DNA of 64,000 bases from Irineochytrium annulatum (lineage: Eukaryota > Chytridiomycota > Chytridiomycetes > Chytridiales > Chytridiaceae). Of the stretch, positions 14,445 to 31,875 are shown piece by piece. The notes under the pieces were generated by a model. It did no database searches. It was not told the DNA's origin and saw nothing but the letters and a program-made list of their open reading frames with translations. The translations under genes and the position numbers were made by a program. Each line of letters starts with the position of its first letter. Positions within the stretch are counted from its first letter, which is position 1. The stretch spans positions 1 through 64,000 of the forward strand of contig JADGJL010000033.1 of the NCBI GenBank assembly GCA_027600665.1, given 5' to 3'.

Positions 14445-14682
14445 GCTACTCGCGTTCAACTATTACCAAAGTGATGTTCTCTCTAGTGCCAAACGTTGCC
14501 TGGCATTTTATCCCTCATTAGTAGTAAATCGAATGTGTGATATGTAACAACTAAAATAAAAAAGGATCATAATTTGATATCAGCGCTTCACACAGTTGAC
14601 CAAGCTCCACATTCGCCACCGTGGTTTTTGGCATTTGGCATGCATTACTTGGCCTCCATGGTCGTCAAACCTTAATCATTGC

Positions 14683-16605
14683 ATGATGGACTCGTTTAAG
14701 GACGTCCAGGCGAGGGCCGAAGCCGTTAGCTTCAATCCCGCTGTACCGCTCAAGGTGAGAAACGTATGCTCATTGCGGCCACTGACTACGTTCGTCTTAG
14801 ATGTACCTGAGGTTCGCTGGAGGCCTAATCTCGCGCTCACTTCTCTTGCAGAACGGCAAGCTTGCTATTTCAGCAAGCTAAGGTATATTTAAAGGAAAAA
14901 GACCTCACCACTGCGGTAATTGCTTTGTTGACCCGTATTTGAGTTAACGTGCCTGGTGCCTTTCGTATAGTACATTATGTTTATGAAGGTATCTAGAACA
15001 TGATTCCGTTGCGCTTCCCTTACACTTCTGCTGCTAGTATAGCCTGTAAGCTTGCATGTTTAGCACGCCATGCTGACCTTTCAGTCTCTGCGTTCAAGAG
15101 TTCCCAAAGCATCCGGAATACAAAGATCCAAGGCTTAAGGATCAGATAATCATCGCCAAGCAAGTACGCCAAACACCTTTTAAGTCTTCTTCTTACCATT
15201 GAAGAACTCTGTGATTGCCATGAATGAGATCGACAAGATAAAGCCAATTTTAAAGAGGAGATTTGAGGCTGTGGAGAAGGAGAAAGCAAAGATGCAGCAA
15301 CTGCAAACATCGCTGGTGCATCCGCCAGCGTATAGACCGTCGGCAATATCTAGCGCGCCACCGCAATTGACACTACAACCAAACATAACTGGAGATTGGT
15401 GGAAGTCAAGCACCGAACCATTACCATCGGAACACCACGCAACCGTGGCTAGCCGTGCTTCTGAGGTATGCGGCTTGTGCCGTTTTCGCATTGTAACGTG
15501 ATTGAAGGCGTACCCAGCTCTTGATCGAAATCCTCGCGGGTTCGGTTTCGTTGTTATGATTTATGGCTGACGGCACATAGGATCAGTTACATTCCGGCAC
15601 CACCTCCTGCGCGACCGAGCGACCACAGCACTGGCAAGCACTTCACGGCCCCTCACAGCGGACTGCCGCCGCCTATGCCGCCGAAGATTCGCAATGCACC
15701 GCCGCAGCCGCAGACCGGAGTGGACGCGATGATCCCTTCGTTCGATAAGCTTTCGCTCTCATTTGAACCCGCTTCCGGCCGACCAGGACCGCCGTCGACG
15801 GTGGCCTTACCGGGCGCGCCGCCACCTAGTGTCCCAAGTAAACCGCCCAACGCTGCAAAAGTGTTGAACACAGATTGGGGCCCAGTACGGAGCAGTAAGG
15901 ATATTTCTTTGTGTTCCGTTTGGCTTTCCAACTCCTCTTATAAGTCTGCTCTTATCTTCTAGTTTACACGGAGGGTGGCGATCCCTTACGGCCGTTATAT
16001 CTCCCGCGAGAGCTGATGTCACGCTTCTTGGCGCTTGCGAATCCGCAAACAATGCGGAACCTTGAGACGTGCGGGATCCTCGCCGGCGCATTAAGAGCAA
16101 ACGCTCTTCATGTGACGACCCTCATCATACCGAAGCAGGTCGCGACTTCGGACACGTGCTCGACGGAGGACGAGGAGGGGCTCTTTGAAGCGATGGAGAG
16201 CCGGGAGGTTTTGGCGATGGGGTGGATCCACACGCATCCGACGCAGACGTGTTTCATGAGCTCCGTTGACCTGCACACGCACTGTTCCTACCAGTAAGTT
16301 ATGCCAGAAGGCGAAGGCCGTGACTTGTGTCAACTTAGCATGGTTTGTGGCGTAGGTTGATGCTCCCGGAGGCCATCGCCATCGTCATGGCGCCTAAGGA
16401 CAGCCCACCTCACGGGATCTTTCGGCTGACGGATCCAATGGGGGTCAATATGATAACGGGGTGTAGGAAGGGGTTGGGATTTCATCCACATGACGAGCCT
16501 GCGGATGGAACTCCTATCTACAATCGCGTATCGGACAACAGAGGGGGTCATGTGGTGATGGTTGAGGAGAAGGGCAACTTGACGGTGGTAGATCTGCGGA
16601 GTTAA
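14683..16605 (+). CDS. AMSH/STAMBP-like JAMM deubiquitinase
   Basis: Zinc-dependent, K63-linkage-specific deubiquitinase acting with ESCRT on endosomes. The N-terminal MIT-like (USP8_dimer) region starts MMDSFKDVQARAEAVSFNPA and continues through an exon junction at 14811 into RTASLLFQQAKVYLKEKDL and then EFPKHPEYKDPRLKDQI. A Pro-rich middle contains PPPARPSDHSTGKHFTAP and DWGPVRS. The C-terminal JAMM domain has NLETCGILAG (catalytic Glu side), MGWIHTHPTQTCFMSSVDLH (HxHx10D zinc site) and the AMSH-specific SSVDLHTHCSYQLMLPEAIA insertion that reads K63 chains. It ends LTVVDLRS. An exon or two between about 14900 and 15080 could not be joined unambiguously. The start is the first of two adjacent ATGs (14683/14686). 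Confidence 0.9.
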
Positions 16606-16905
16606 GCAAAAAAAAGTTACACTGAAAGAGGGTGTTTTCACGACAAAATGAAGCCTCTATCCCAAGATTGCATCCAAAACAAAATTTTATTATTGGAGCG
16701 GTCACCCAGTTCACCAATGGCATTTTTGGAGGGTACGGCACCGTACATGATCAGAAGCGAAGTTCAAGCAAAAATACAACAAATACATTTGATCAGACCC
16801 GTCCGTCCGATATACACTCTAACGACACCTCATCGCTGCCGGCCGCACACGATCAGTTTGGTGCTTTCCTGGACGTCAGCTCGGCAACGGGCGAATCGTT
16901 TAACA

Positions 16906-16980
16906 GCGCTCCCGACAGCGCTCCCGACGGCGCTCGCTTGGACATCGGCGCTCGCTCCCCGCTCGATCGACGGCGCTCGC
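16906..16980 (+). repeat. Five direct copies of GCGCTCsC upstream of the RecQ helicase
   Basis: The octamer GCGCTC(C/G)C begins at 16906, 16918, 16930, 16948 and 16973, the first three exactly 12 bp apart. It lies 75-150 bp before the helicase start at 17056 and looks like a cluster of transcription-factor sites; function is inferred. Confidence 0.5.
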
Positions 16981-17055
16981 TTTGGGCTCAGTGACGACGA
17001 ATCGCTCGACGGCCACAGCCAGCTCTCCTGCGATTGACACAGTGCCAGCGATGCG

Positions 17056-21902
<4,847 letters not shown>

Positions 21903-22333
21903 CGTGACGACGATAGGAGACGAAGAGAAGATTCTTAGGGCGTGAACTCGTAGCCTAAACACATGGAGATAACAGTATTTATTCGTACTGTGTTGTTTCT
22001 TGGTTACTGTCGCCGGGATGTGCAGCATATCCTCGGCGCGACAACGGTTGCTAGAAAGCCTATCCTTGCAGTGCTGGAGAGTCGCGATTCCATGATCTTT
22101 CCGGAGCAGCCGAACAAGGTTTAACGAAGCTAGCTTGAACTTATCCATCCTTGGAGTGCACACTAAAGCGGGTTTCTGGGACATCGTAGTGGTCGGCCTG
22201 CGTGGTCGGCCTGCGCGTCAGTGAGGCAACATGGCCGGACCGTGTCGAAAATGTTAACAGCCCTCAGCAAATTCGTGCTGGCTTGTCTTGTGGAAGGCGA
22301 ACTCACAAGCCTTTCGAGCATTTCCGTCCGATC
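21903..22333. other. Intergenic region upstream of NDC80
   Basis: No gene is supported. Contains a perfect 13-bp tandem duplication of GTGGTCGGCCTGC (22189-22201 and 22202-22214). Confidence 0.5.
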
Positions 22334-24606
22334 ATGAGCCAGCTGCCTCTGCCCAGAGCGTCGACACTGGCTCCGGCCCCCGTGCGCTCGACGACTGGAA
22401 AGCCTGGCAATGTCGGTGGAATGCTGGGCGGTATCTTGGATGTGTCAGCAATGGCCCGCATGACCCTGGGTTCGGATCCGCGGATTTCAAGACCAATGGG
22501 CGGATCTCTCGCTCCGAACAGGTAGGACAATCATGGCCCTGGAGGACGGCTGACGCAGGGTGTTCCGATCGTCCTAGGCGCTCCAGCACATTTGCGAGTC
22601 GACCTTCTATTGCTATCGGTGCCGGAATGGCGATCACGAAGGACCCGCGGCCCATCCGAGACAAGTCATGGCAGAACAACGCCGTCAAGACGCTGATCAA
22701 CTTCCTCGTACAAGCTGGTTACAACCAAACATTGTCCGCCAAAGCTTTGCAGGCCCCGTCCGTGAAGGACTTCCAGAGCATATTCAAGTTCCTTTACGCT
22801 CAACTCGATCCGCAATACGTGTGGCAGAAGAAGTTCGAGGAGGAGGTTCCCGTCATTCTTCGTGGTCTTCGGTGGGTCTTCATTTTTAATCTCGTCAGTT
22901 CTAAGCATGACAGCTATCCGTTTTGCGATCAAATATCAAAATCGCACTTAACGTCAGTTGGAACTATGCACGCGTGGCCGTTGCTTCTCGCAATGTTAAC
23001 GTGGATGGTTGAGTTGATACTGGTGGGTACTACATTTTTAACCTCCGTAATAAGAACTCTGTAGTGTTGCGACCAAATGGATAACAATTACGATATTGAT
23101 GACATGGGTTCGTCTGAAGTCAATAACGAGAAAGTGTTCTTCGATTATTTGACTAAGGCGTATGCGGTCTTCCTGGCTGGAGATGATAACTACGATGCGA
23201 TGGATCAGGAGCTGATATCGACCTTCGGTATAAGTTTACCAGTGATGTAACTCACGTTTATTTTAGACAGAAAAAACGAGTCGATTGTCAGAGAAGTCGA
23301 AAAACTAAAGGATGAACACGAGAATTTGAATAAGGAGTGGACGAACCTTCGCGAAAACGACGTAAATATTTCTGCATCAGGCTAAACTAAATTCTCGTAG
23401 TCTCCTTTAACAAAGGCGGAAAGAGAAAGCACAACAATACAATCCGACATCGAAAAGTTTAAGCAATATATTGCACACCTCGAAATAAAAAAGCAAAAGC
23501 TTGAGGACCAGGTCAAAGGGATCGAAGAGGACCTGGTAACCACGGGTATGTCATCTTAGTCTAAGCACAAAAAGCTCACCTCTCTTAGATTCCGAGCTTA
23601 CGAAAATGTCCGTTGAAAAGGTAGAGCTCCAAAAAATCGTCGACATGCAGGAAATTTCTCCCGCTGATGTCGACCGGATGACGGCTGAGCGCGACCAGTT
23701 GGCGCGGACACTCGAGGCGGTTGCAATTAAGACGGATGAATCTAATAAGGCCGCCTGGGAGAAAGAGATCACGCTCAGAAAGACAATCGATCAGGTAGGA
23801 TTATGTGGGCTCCCAATCTGATTAGATTTGCTAATGATGCGCAGTGCGAGAAGAACATCCAGGAATTCAACCTGCGAGCTTATCGTCTGGGATTACATTC
23901 GGCTCATAACCCGGACTCAGAGGGAGTCAATTTTGAGCTTATCTTAAATGTGCATGGCGATAAGATTGAAGAAATCATATCTGAGGATCTAAAAAGCAGG
24001 GCGAAGGTGATAATTTTGGTATATTGCACCTAACATTTGCAGCCTATTTTGATGAAGCTCCGAGCAAAATACAATGCAACTCTTCATAAGCTGCAAGATG
24101 AACTCATAGCCCTTCAAGAAACGATAGATCGGTTGTCCGAGGCCTCCTCTGAAAAACTTGAGGAATTGATATTAATTGAGAGTCGGATAGCCCAGCTAAA
24201 CCAACAATACGAAGAGGAGCGCGAGGTACTAATGCAGGGAAATTAGTTACTTACTTCTTTTAGCAACTAGCTGCTATGAACGCCAAAAGCTCGGAGGAGA
24301 TGCAGAGCTTGGAGCGCGATATGCAGAAAATGCGCCTTGACTCGACGGCGACTCTGGCCGCGTCGCAGCAAAAGGTGCAGAAGGCGTCGATAGAGTAAGT
24401 AGCCCTCGCCTCATGGCAATTATTCACTCAAGTGCAGATTCGAGCAAATGCAGCACCGCTACCAAGATCGACGCGGCCGGCTGTTGAAAGAAGTGTTTAA
24501 GACTATGGAGGACATTATTACTTTCAAGGAGCACATCGGGGATAGGTTGAAGGAGGTGTGCGAGGTCGTTCGAGGGGAGGTGACCGAGCTCACCTCCGCT
24601 GCATAA
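22334..24606 (+). CDS. NDC80: NDC80/HEC1 outer kinetochore protein
   Basis: Microtubule-binding subunit of the Ndc80 complex, acting at outer kinetochores. The N-terminal basic tail (from MSQLPLPRASTLAPAPVR) is Ser/Arg/Gly-rich and spans an intron. The CH domain follows: DPRPIRDKSWQNNAVKTLIN, then VKDFQSIFKFLYAQLDPQY, EEVPVILRGLRYPF (across an intron), and SKSHLTSVGTMHAWPLLLAM with LTWMVELI. This last block is the strongest family signature. After the CH domain comes FFDYLTKAYAVFLAGDD and then long Glu/Lys-rich coiled coils (about 23265-24600), ending EVTELTSAA. The ATG at 22334 is chosen because the open frame upstream has no family similarity and this Met begins the tail. Multiple short introns. 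A plus-strand neighbour of AP-1 gamma with 388 bp between. Confidence 0.93.
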
Positions 24607-24994
24607 GTCGCGTGTAAAGGGTGTGCATGATGGAGGCATTAATTTATTAATATTATATTACCTCATTGACGAGTATATAAAAGAACAAGGATAAAATCGC
24701 CTAAAGTTGAACGGTTGAAAACTTCCACGTACACATTTAATAAAGTCGCACGGTCGTCATCATCATCCGACTAAAACGAGCATCGGACGGGTAGACTTGC
24801 CATACCACTCCCATCTCATCGCATCCGCCAGGGTTGTCCGACGCGCTTGACACCATTGTGATTAAGACACTTCGGTTGGCAAGGAAGATCACGGCTGCTC
24901 GCGATGGCGCTCTCCATGGATTTAAAGGTCGTTATCACGTCGCATGATCCTTCCTACGAGATGCTAACTTGCATTCCTATTGCCTGTCGTCGGA
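24607..24994. other. Intergenic region upstream of gamma-adaptin
   Basis: AT-rich just after NDC80 (24640-24680). A possible small first exon for gamma-adaptin (ATG 24904, reading MALSMDLK before a GTCGTT donor) lies here. Nothing else seen. Confidence 0.4.
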
Positions 24995-27900
24995 ATGCAG
25001 CTGGGGATTCAGATGGCTAAGAACCAGCTGGGACTCGTCACTCGCTTGAAGGACCTGATCAAGAGCATCCGAACGTGCAAGACGGCAGCCGACGAGCGCG
25101 CTGTAATAACGCGAGAATCCGCGTACATCCGCACGTCTTTCAAGGAAGAAAACAACGAGCTTCGTCACATAAACGTCGCGAAGCTGCTTTACATCCACAT
25201 GCTGGGATATCCGGCCCATTTTGGTCAGATGGAGTGCTTAAAACTGGGTATGATATGTCAAGTATATGGAGCTAAGTTTTCGTCAATACAAGTCGCCTCC
25301 CCGAAGTTTTCCGATAAGCGCTTGGGATACTTGGGTATTATGCTTCTATTGGACGAGAACCAAGAAGTGTTAACGCTGGTTACGAATTGTTTAAAGAAGT
25401 GAGGTTCCTTTTAGTTAACCAAACCTGATTTTTACGCAGCGATATGAACAACTCGAACATGTACGTCGTGGGGCTCGCCCTCTGTACTCTGGGCAACATA
25501 TCCTCACCCGAAATGGCACGTGATTTATGTTCGGAAGTGGAAAAGCTGCTCGGCAGTTCGAATACGTACATCCGGAAAAAGGTGTGAATATTCCAGCGAC
25601 TAATTACTTACGCGACTTACAGGCCGCTCTGTGTGCTTTGAGGATTATCAAAAAGGTCCCGGACTTGATTGAAAACTTCCAGTCTCGAGCCAAAGGGTTG
25701 CTTAACGAGCGCAATCACGGCGTTTTGTTGACCGGAATTACTCTGCTGACGGAGATGTGCAAATTGGATCCTTTGATAACAGACGACATTCGCCAGGTAG
25801 CCACATCTACATTGCTTTTACTTACGTCTGGTGAAGCAATCTGTCCCAATCCTTGTTCGGCACTTAAAGAACTTGGTGACCGCCGGCTTTAGTCCAGAGC
25901 ACGACGTCAGTGGGATTACGGATCCGTTTCTGCAAGTAAAAACGCTTCGGCTCCTTAGGCTTCTGGGGAAAGGGAACGTGGAGGCAAGCGAGTCTATGAA
26001 CGACGTTCTTGCGCAGGTAAAATGAGCACGAAGTTCTGGTCGTTAAGAGACGAAGGTGGCAACGAATACAGAGGCCTCCAAGAATGTCGGAAATGCAATC
26101 CTTTACGAGACGGTTCTTACCATTATGGAAACGGAGTCAGATAGTTCCTTGCGCGTCCTTGGGATCAACATTTTGGGCCGCTTTTTGCAAAATCGTGACA
26201 ATAACATTCGGTAAGGAATGCAACTTTCGCTTGCTACGCTCTAATGGAGGATGTAGCTATGTTGCGCTTACTACGCTGACAAAGACATCGCAACACTCGT
26301 CAACGGCTGATAGCTCCGCGCTGCAACGGCACAGGTCCACAATTCTTGATTGCCTGAGGGATCCAGATATTTCGATCCGGCGGCGCGCACTTGATCTTTC
26401 TTTCTTTTTGATCAATGCGCAAAACATCCGGATTCTCACTCGGGAGCTTCTGTCGTTCTTAGAAGTATCGGAAGGGGATATTAGGTCCTCGGTGGCGTCT
26501 CGTATCTGCGATTTTGCCGGCCGCTATAGGCCAAACAAGCGCTGGGAAGTTGACACTGTCACGCGGGTCCTGCGCGTGGCGGGTGCATACGTCGACCAAC
26601 AGACCGTGAATCACTTTGTCAAGCTTGTAACGACCTCCCCGCCGGAATTGCAGCAGTACACCGTCCGGAAGCTGTATAACATTGTTAAGATCGAGGGTGA
26701 TCGGGCTCTGGCGCAGGAGGGCTTAATTCAAGCCATGGCATGGTGCGTAGGCGAGTTCGGTGATGTCCTCGTCAATTCATCCGCGAGCTCGGTTCTTGGA
26801 TCGTTAGATGATGAGGACGCACAGCAAGCGGATTCTGGTGGGGACTATCAGATTCCTCCGTCAGAAGCGGAGGTTGCAATATGCTTTGATACTATCTTGC
26901 GTGGACCTTTTGCCACCTCATTTGTGAAGGAATATATCATTACCGCTCTGTCCAAGCTCTCCGTACGATTCCAGAATGAAAGTGTTGTAAGGTAATCTTG
27001 TGTTCAAATCTGTTGTGTATTGAGCGTTACAGTCAAATCAAGTCGTTGATTGCCCGTTACCATACCTATCAAGTTGTTGAGATTCAATCGAGGGCTGTCG
27101 AGTTTATGTCGCTAGCGGGCTTAGATCGGGATACGCGAGTTGCCCTTCTGGAACGGATGCCAGTTCTGGAAAGCGCTGTCAAGGAAGAGTCCCTTAAAGG
27201 GTCTGGCCAGCCAATAAGTGGTGTTGCGGACCATATTGCACTTATTAATGTCTGTTAAGACGGTACATCGACGGCTTCGGAGTCTGGGACGAAGCGAGAG
27301 ACAGCGAATATCTTGGATTTTGGCGGAGAAATGGCTTCTTTATCTGTTACCTCCGCTGCGCCCACGCCGGCGAAGGCGGACGATATCTACAACTTAGTTT
27401 TCGGCGGCACCACGACTTCAACAACGACTCCGAAGGCCAACTCTAATGTAAGCCACACCAAGATTGTTGTATTACTGACTTCTTAGAACATAATGGATCT
27501 CCTTGGCGGTATTGGCTTAGGCGATACGGCGAATTCGCCGATTCCTACGACAACGGCGGTCAACAAGCCGTCCGCCGATCTGTTGGGGGATCTGTTTGGC
27601 GGTGGAACCAGCATGATTTCGCCGAGCTTATCTGCCCCCGTGGTTGCGGCTACCAAGCCCGTTTCAAATGATCCACTCGCAGACTTGTTCGGAAATTCCT
27701 CTTCGCCCCTAGCAACGTCGACTGTCACAACGAAATCTTACACCTGCTACGATAAGAACGGCCTTCGAATCACTTTAACTCCGACAAGAGAGGGAGAAGG
27801 AACCGTGCTGTCGGTTGCTGCTAAATTCGAAAGCAAGGGGTCGCAGATCTCAAACCTCGTTTTCCAGGTTGCTGTGCCAAAGGTATATTGGGCAAGCTGA

Positions 27901-28161
27901 GCTTTTGTTTTCTTATCCGCATTAGTCGTTGAAGCTTCAAATACAATCTCCATCAAGTACCGTCGTGCAGCCAAACGCTCCGGCAACGCAACTGATGAAA
28001 ATTGAGAATCCGACGAAGGTACTGCCACGAATCGCGCGCGCTTTACTAACCCCTCTCAGGTGGCCGTAAAACTTCGATTGAAAATTGGATATAATTCTGG
28101 AGGTCAGCAATGCGAGGAGGTAGTCGACTTTTCAAACTTTGAGTCATCGCTGTGGTCATAG
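24995..28161 (+). CDS. AP-1 complex subunit gamma (gamma-adaptin)
   Basis: Large subunit of the AP-1 clathrin adaptor for trans-Golgi/endosome sorting. The trunk begins [20 protein letters not shown], then [20 protein letters not shown] and [20 protein letters not shown]. These are followed by [40 protein letters not shown], and [20 protein letters not shown] with [10 protein letters not shown]. This last stretch is gamma-specific. Solenoid helices continue to [16 protein letters not shown] Gly/Ser/Thr-rich hinge follows with repeated DLLGD/DLFGG/DLFGN motifs (about 27490-27710), the clathrin-box and ear-ligand type. The C-terminal GAE ear has [18 protein letters not shown] and [20 protein letters not shown], ending FESSLWS. 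In-frame ATGs at 24995 and 25013 are both plausible starts, and an upstream mini-exon at 24904 is possible. At least ten introns. Confidence 0.93.
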
Positions 28162-28301
28162 AATTACATTTTAAATATCATTTAATACACTGATGGCATA
28201 TTGAACTTCCATGCTTTGCAAAAGGGATCATCGTTTGGTTGTTGCAATTGGGTTTATTGATATCCTTCATTGTCATTTCAACCAAGTCCCTCGCAAAATA
28301 C

Positions 28302-29530
28302 TTATCCGCTCACGCTAAAAACGTACTTCGGGTTCCTCGATCTCTTCTCCTCCTGTTGATGAAAAGAAGGGAAGAAATAGCACATACCGGGGGTACAAAA
28401 AGTGGGAGCAAATCGCTAAATTAGAAAACCCACCTTTCGATGAACAAGGAAGAACGATCCAAACAAAAAACCAAAGAACGGAAGAAATAAGAAATATGGA
28501 CGCACTTACCAGTGACTCCTCGTTATCTCCGTAAACAAGGAAGGAATCGCCGAACTTCCTACCGGTCGGCGCCAACGGATCCGAGGCGACCCCACTCACT
28601 TCACCTCCCTTGCCCCAGCCGGGCGCAGCAGCTCCCGTCGGAAGCTTTGGGGGCGGCATGTGGAGCGGAAGGCTCGTCGGCGGCATTCCGAAGGGCGGCC
28701 TCATTACTGGCATTCCCGGCATCGGCGGCGCCCCCGGTCTAACAGGCGGCCCCGGAGGCATACCCAGCCCGCCGGGAGGCGGGAACGGCATGAACCCTTG
28801 CGGCGGGAAGGGCATTCCCGGCGGCATACCAATTTGGGGCGGCATCATGCCCATCGGAGGCGGCGGCATGCCGGGGGCTCCCGGAAACGGCATCGGCGGA
28901 TATCCCGGCATCGCCGGCGGGGGTATTCCTGGCATCCCCGGCATTCCCGGTGGGGGCATTCCAGGCATCCCCGGCATAACGGGTGGGGGCATCATTCCGG
29001 GTGGCGGCATCACCGGAAACCCTCCTCCCGCCGCCATAGCCTCCTTCTGTGCCTGGAACTGAGCAAGTTGGTCTTTAAGGTTCTCCGGGTTGAGCTGGGC
29101 TTGGTAGCCTCGCTTCGCAGCGTTCGACCGACCCTCCTTGATGTCGATGTGATTTTGCAGGTCCTCCTCCGGCACTCCCTCCATTCCAAAGATCTCAATC
29201 TCCACGGACTCACGGCCTGTGATTGCGTTCGAGACTCTTCGCTACCGAGTCAGCCAATACGGAAGGAGAAAAAAAAAGATGAAGTGCCATACTTCATCAG
29301 AACTTCCTTGTGCACTTGCTGGCAATGAACGACGAGTCCCCCCGCGGTATTCAATTTCTTGTTGCATTGATTGCACTTGAAGTGCTTCGCCCGCTGATGA
29401 TCGATGAGGACCTTCTCGTCCTCGAACTCGCGATCGCAGTACCAGCACCATGGGCGCATCTCACTCTTCCTCTTTTTCTATGGCCGAGTCAGAGAACAAA
29501 GTCTTCCCTTCTCTGCCCCACCTTGCCCAT
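28302..29530 (-). CDS. BuGZ / ZNF207 homologue (BUB3-interacting, GLEBS-containing zinc-finger protein)
   Basis: In animals and plants this protein binds BUB3 and supports kinetochore function and spindle assembly through phase separation. Exons 29530-29522 (9 nt, MGK), 29477-29293, 29236-28510 and 28352-28302 sum to 972 nt, or 323 residues. The N-terminus is [18 protein letters not shown], then two C2H2 fingers ([40 protein letters not shown]). The family block [20 protein letters not shown] follows. The middle is a Pro/Met/Gly-rich low-complexity region (about 28600-29040) of [14 protein letters not shown] repeats, expected to be disordered. The last exon completes [16 protein letters not shown], a GLEBS motif, the BUB3-binding site. 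Convergent with gamma-adaptin (140 bp apart). Confidence 0.93.
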
Positions 29531-31807
29531 CCGCCGCTATGTCCGGAATATCGCAACGTAAGTCAAACTTTCTTACTTGTCCACTGGACTTGGTGCTCCT
29601 CGTAATCCGCCATGGTCACGGGTAGCTAGCTGTATGTTCGCTGCTTTCACTTTGTTTCTCACGTCGTATTGCGAATAGCATTTTTAAATTGTTGCATTAT
29701 CAGAACTTGCGAATACAATCGTAAACTATTTGCACATTAGGTTTCCAACATCCATATGGTTCCAACATTTATCGACGGTATCTGTACAAAACTTTGCATC
29801 TAATCATTAACATGTATTCGGCACGTTTCATTCCTCGCGCAAAGCGGTTCATCCGAGACGGGAGCTCATCATATCGCTACCACTCTCTACAAGCCACAAG
29901 AAAATGGCGGGGTCAGCCTAACAGTTCATTTAGGCGCCGCCCCGTCTTGGCATCTTCCGAGTGAGGTCGGTCCAGTCCGCCAACCCCTGATGACCCCCTG
30001 CATAAAACAAAGGCCGCTCGGTTGATGAACTCGGCGGCCGACCTTCCTCCCAGCACGCATTCAGAGTACCGCCCGATCACAACCATGTAACTGATTTATA
30101 TTAATGTTAGTAAAACAAGATATTTGTTGGGAGCAAGGATTCCCCTAATAAGGTTTATGCCACATCGCTAGGAATGTCAGGTGGAGCAAGCTAGTATCGA
30201 TATGCCATACGCGCATAACAATTACTGTGCTACTAGCAGCAGTTGTCACGTCTTCTCTCGGAATCGGACAGTAGGTAGCGTGAAGTTGTCCCAATCATAG
30301 ACTTGATATTCTATGCGTATTATGACCATGCCTTCAGGGGCCAACGCCACCTATATTGTACCTGCGGGTACCAGTACTTGAGAGTGCATAAGCGTGTATT
30401 CCTAAGATGTGTCGGGCATTCATAGGCGTTAGCCAAGTTGTGATGATAATCCTTAACTACGAGATACTACCATATTTTGAAAAATGAGTCAGCCTTACGT
30501 TACTGATTTTGCACTTTACCTTAGTGGCAAGGCCAGCTGTTTACTATTTTAACTACATTGTCATCACGTCACAATTAGACATTAGCTTTGCGGTATGGAA
30601 GGTGCTGAAAAAATGCTGGCTAGCGTACTCCTGTGTTGACGCATCGTATGTCCAGAACTCGTCACATGGTACTGCTCAAAGTTTCACATTGCCTACTCAC
30701 TTTAACAGTCAACGTATCCTGCCACCGTAGGGTCCAACAGTCGTTCTCCTGACTTGAGCCTGGTTCAGCCCGCCGCGGCTCAGAATTATACCCATTTTGC
30801 AGGTGCTTTACGTAGTTCAGCCCAAGGCTTTTACCTCAAGGGCTGGCTAACGCGGATAAGAGTGGGGTAGGGTGTAAAATAAACAAGCAGGCCATAACCA
30901 ACACTAGTGTTCGCAATGGGTCGGGATTTCCCGAAATTTCGGGACGGGATTCCGTGTTCATTGTGAGTCACAGCCGGGTTCACAGAGTGTCCAAACCGCA
31001 AACATCCGTGTAAGATGAAGAATGAAGAAGGATGACAGAGTTTACCTGACATGTCCTCAATATGCGCGGTTCAAGTCACCGCTCCGAGGAGTGCGCCTAC
31101 AAGGTGGTGTTGAATGAGCTTCGGTATATGTAAATAAATGTTTTAGTCTAAATGTAGGTGTTAGTGATAGCGTTCAAACCCAAACGGCAAGGTAACCGTT
31201 ATCCGTGGAGGGTTGGCGCCGGCGAGCTTGTAGTTGTGGTGCGTAGACGTATCCTAATACAAAGTAACAACGATAATAAAGGAAATAACGGAAAAGACTG
31301 AAAGGATAGTAATGAGACAAGAAGAAATCGGAACATATCAAAGTAATGGAGGCAAGCAAACAATAACGTAAGGTAATACCGAAATCACAATAGGTTGTTG
31401 TGTCATCTGAGCCTCAGCGAATCTGGCCTAGGGCATAGCTCGTTCCCGTACCGTGTGCTGACACGACACAGCGGAGTCGGTCCATGTCGACTTCTATTCC
31501 TCCAGTGATGTTCCTCGCTCCAACTATTTTTGCACGTATCTGTTCGGTTAGCTCCGGCCCGCCATCATCTCATCCGGCCCCGACACAGTCTCGCGTCGAT
31601 ACAGCTCGACCCAAAAGAGGGGATCTGATACAACCCACCTGGAGCAGGTCCGTCGGCGTCCTTCACCCAAGGTCGCGTACAAACGGCTCGTACCAGCGGG
31701 AGGCTCAATAGGGCGTGGTCTCAAGAGGGGATAGTGACGTAGGAATCAATGATGGGTATTCTTCGTATATGGGTCAACGGGGTTTATTGAGAGGACCATG
31801 ACTAGGC

Positions 31808-31875
31808 TCCTAGGCTCCTCTGGGCAGTGCAAGGGCCTCCATCCCTCTGCTCTCACCCCAGAGGGCCTCCTAGGA
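31808..31875. repeat. Imperfect inverted repeat (hairpin-forming)
   Basis: Arm TCCTAGGCTCCTCTGGG (31808-31824) pairs, with small bulges, with CCCAGAGGGCCTCCTAGGA (31857-31875) around a 32-nt loop. Just before it, TAGGCTCC is duplicated in tandem. No flanking gene; it could be a remnant of a small inverted-repeat element. Confidence 0.5.

Noticed and set aside
16632..16994. 120-codon frames upstream of the RecQ helicase
   Set aside because: The BLM-like N-terminus starts at 17056. Upstream frames show no similarity and overlap the octamer repeats.
28610..29062. Plus-strand frame rich in glycine, collagen-like ([13 protein letters not shown]...)
   Set aside because: It is the antisense shadow of the Pro/Met/Gly-rich body of BuGZ on the minus strand, which has clear homology and splice sites.
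22334..29530. NDC80 and BuGZ as a functional kinetochore gene cluster
   Set aside because: They are separated by AP-1 gamma, lie on opposite strands and share no promoter, so proximity alone is weak evidence.
29566..29613. Minus-strand ATG with a 16-codon frame (MADYEEHQVQWTSKKV) upstream of BuGZ
   Set aside because: Splicing it onto the BuGZ exons breaks the frame, whereas ATG at 29530 gives a perfect start (MGK-KKRKSE). At most it is an upstream ORF.
30509..30730. Short frame containing LDISFAV, reminiscent of the copia-type RPDISFAV block
   Set aside because: Only seven residues match, with no neighbouring reverse transcriptase, RNase H or integrase motifs and no visible LTRs; too weak to call an element.
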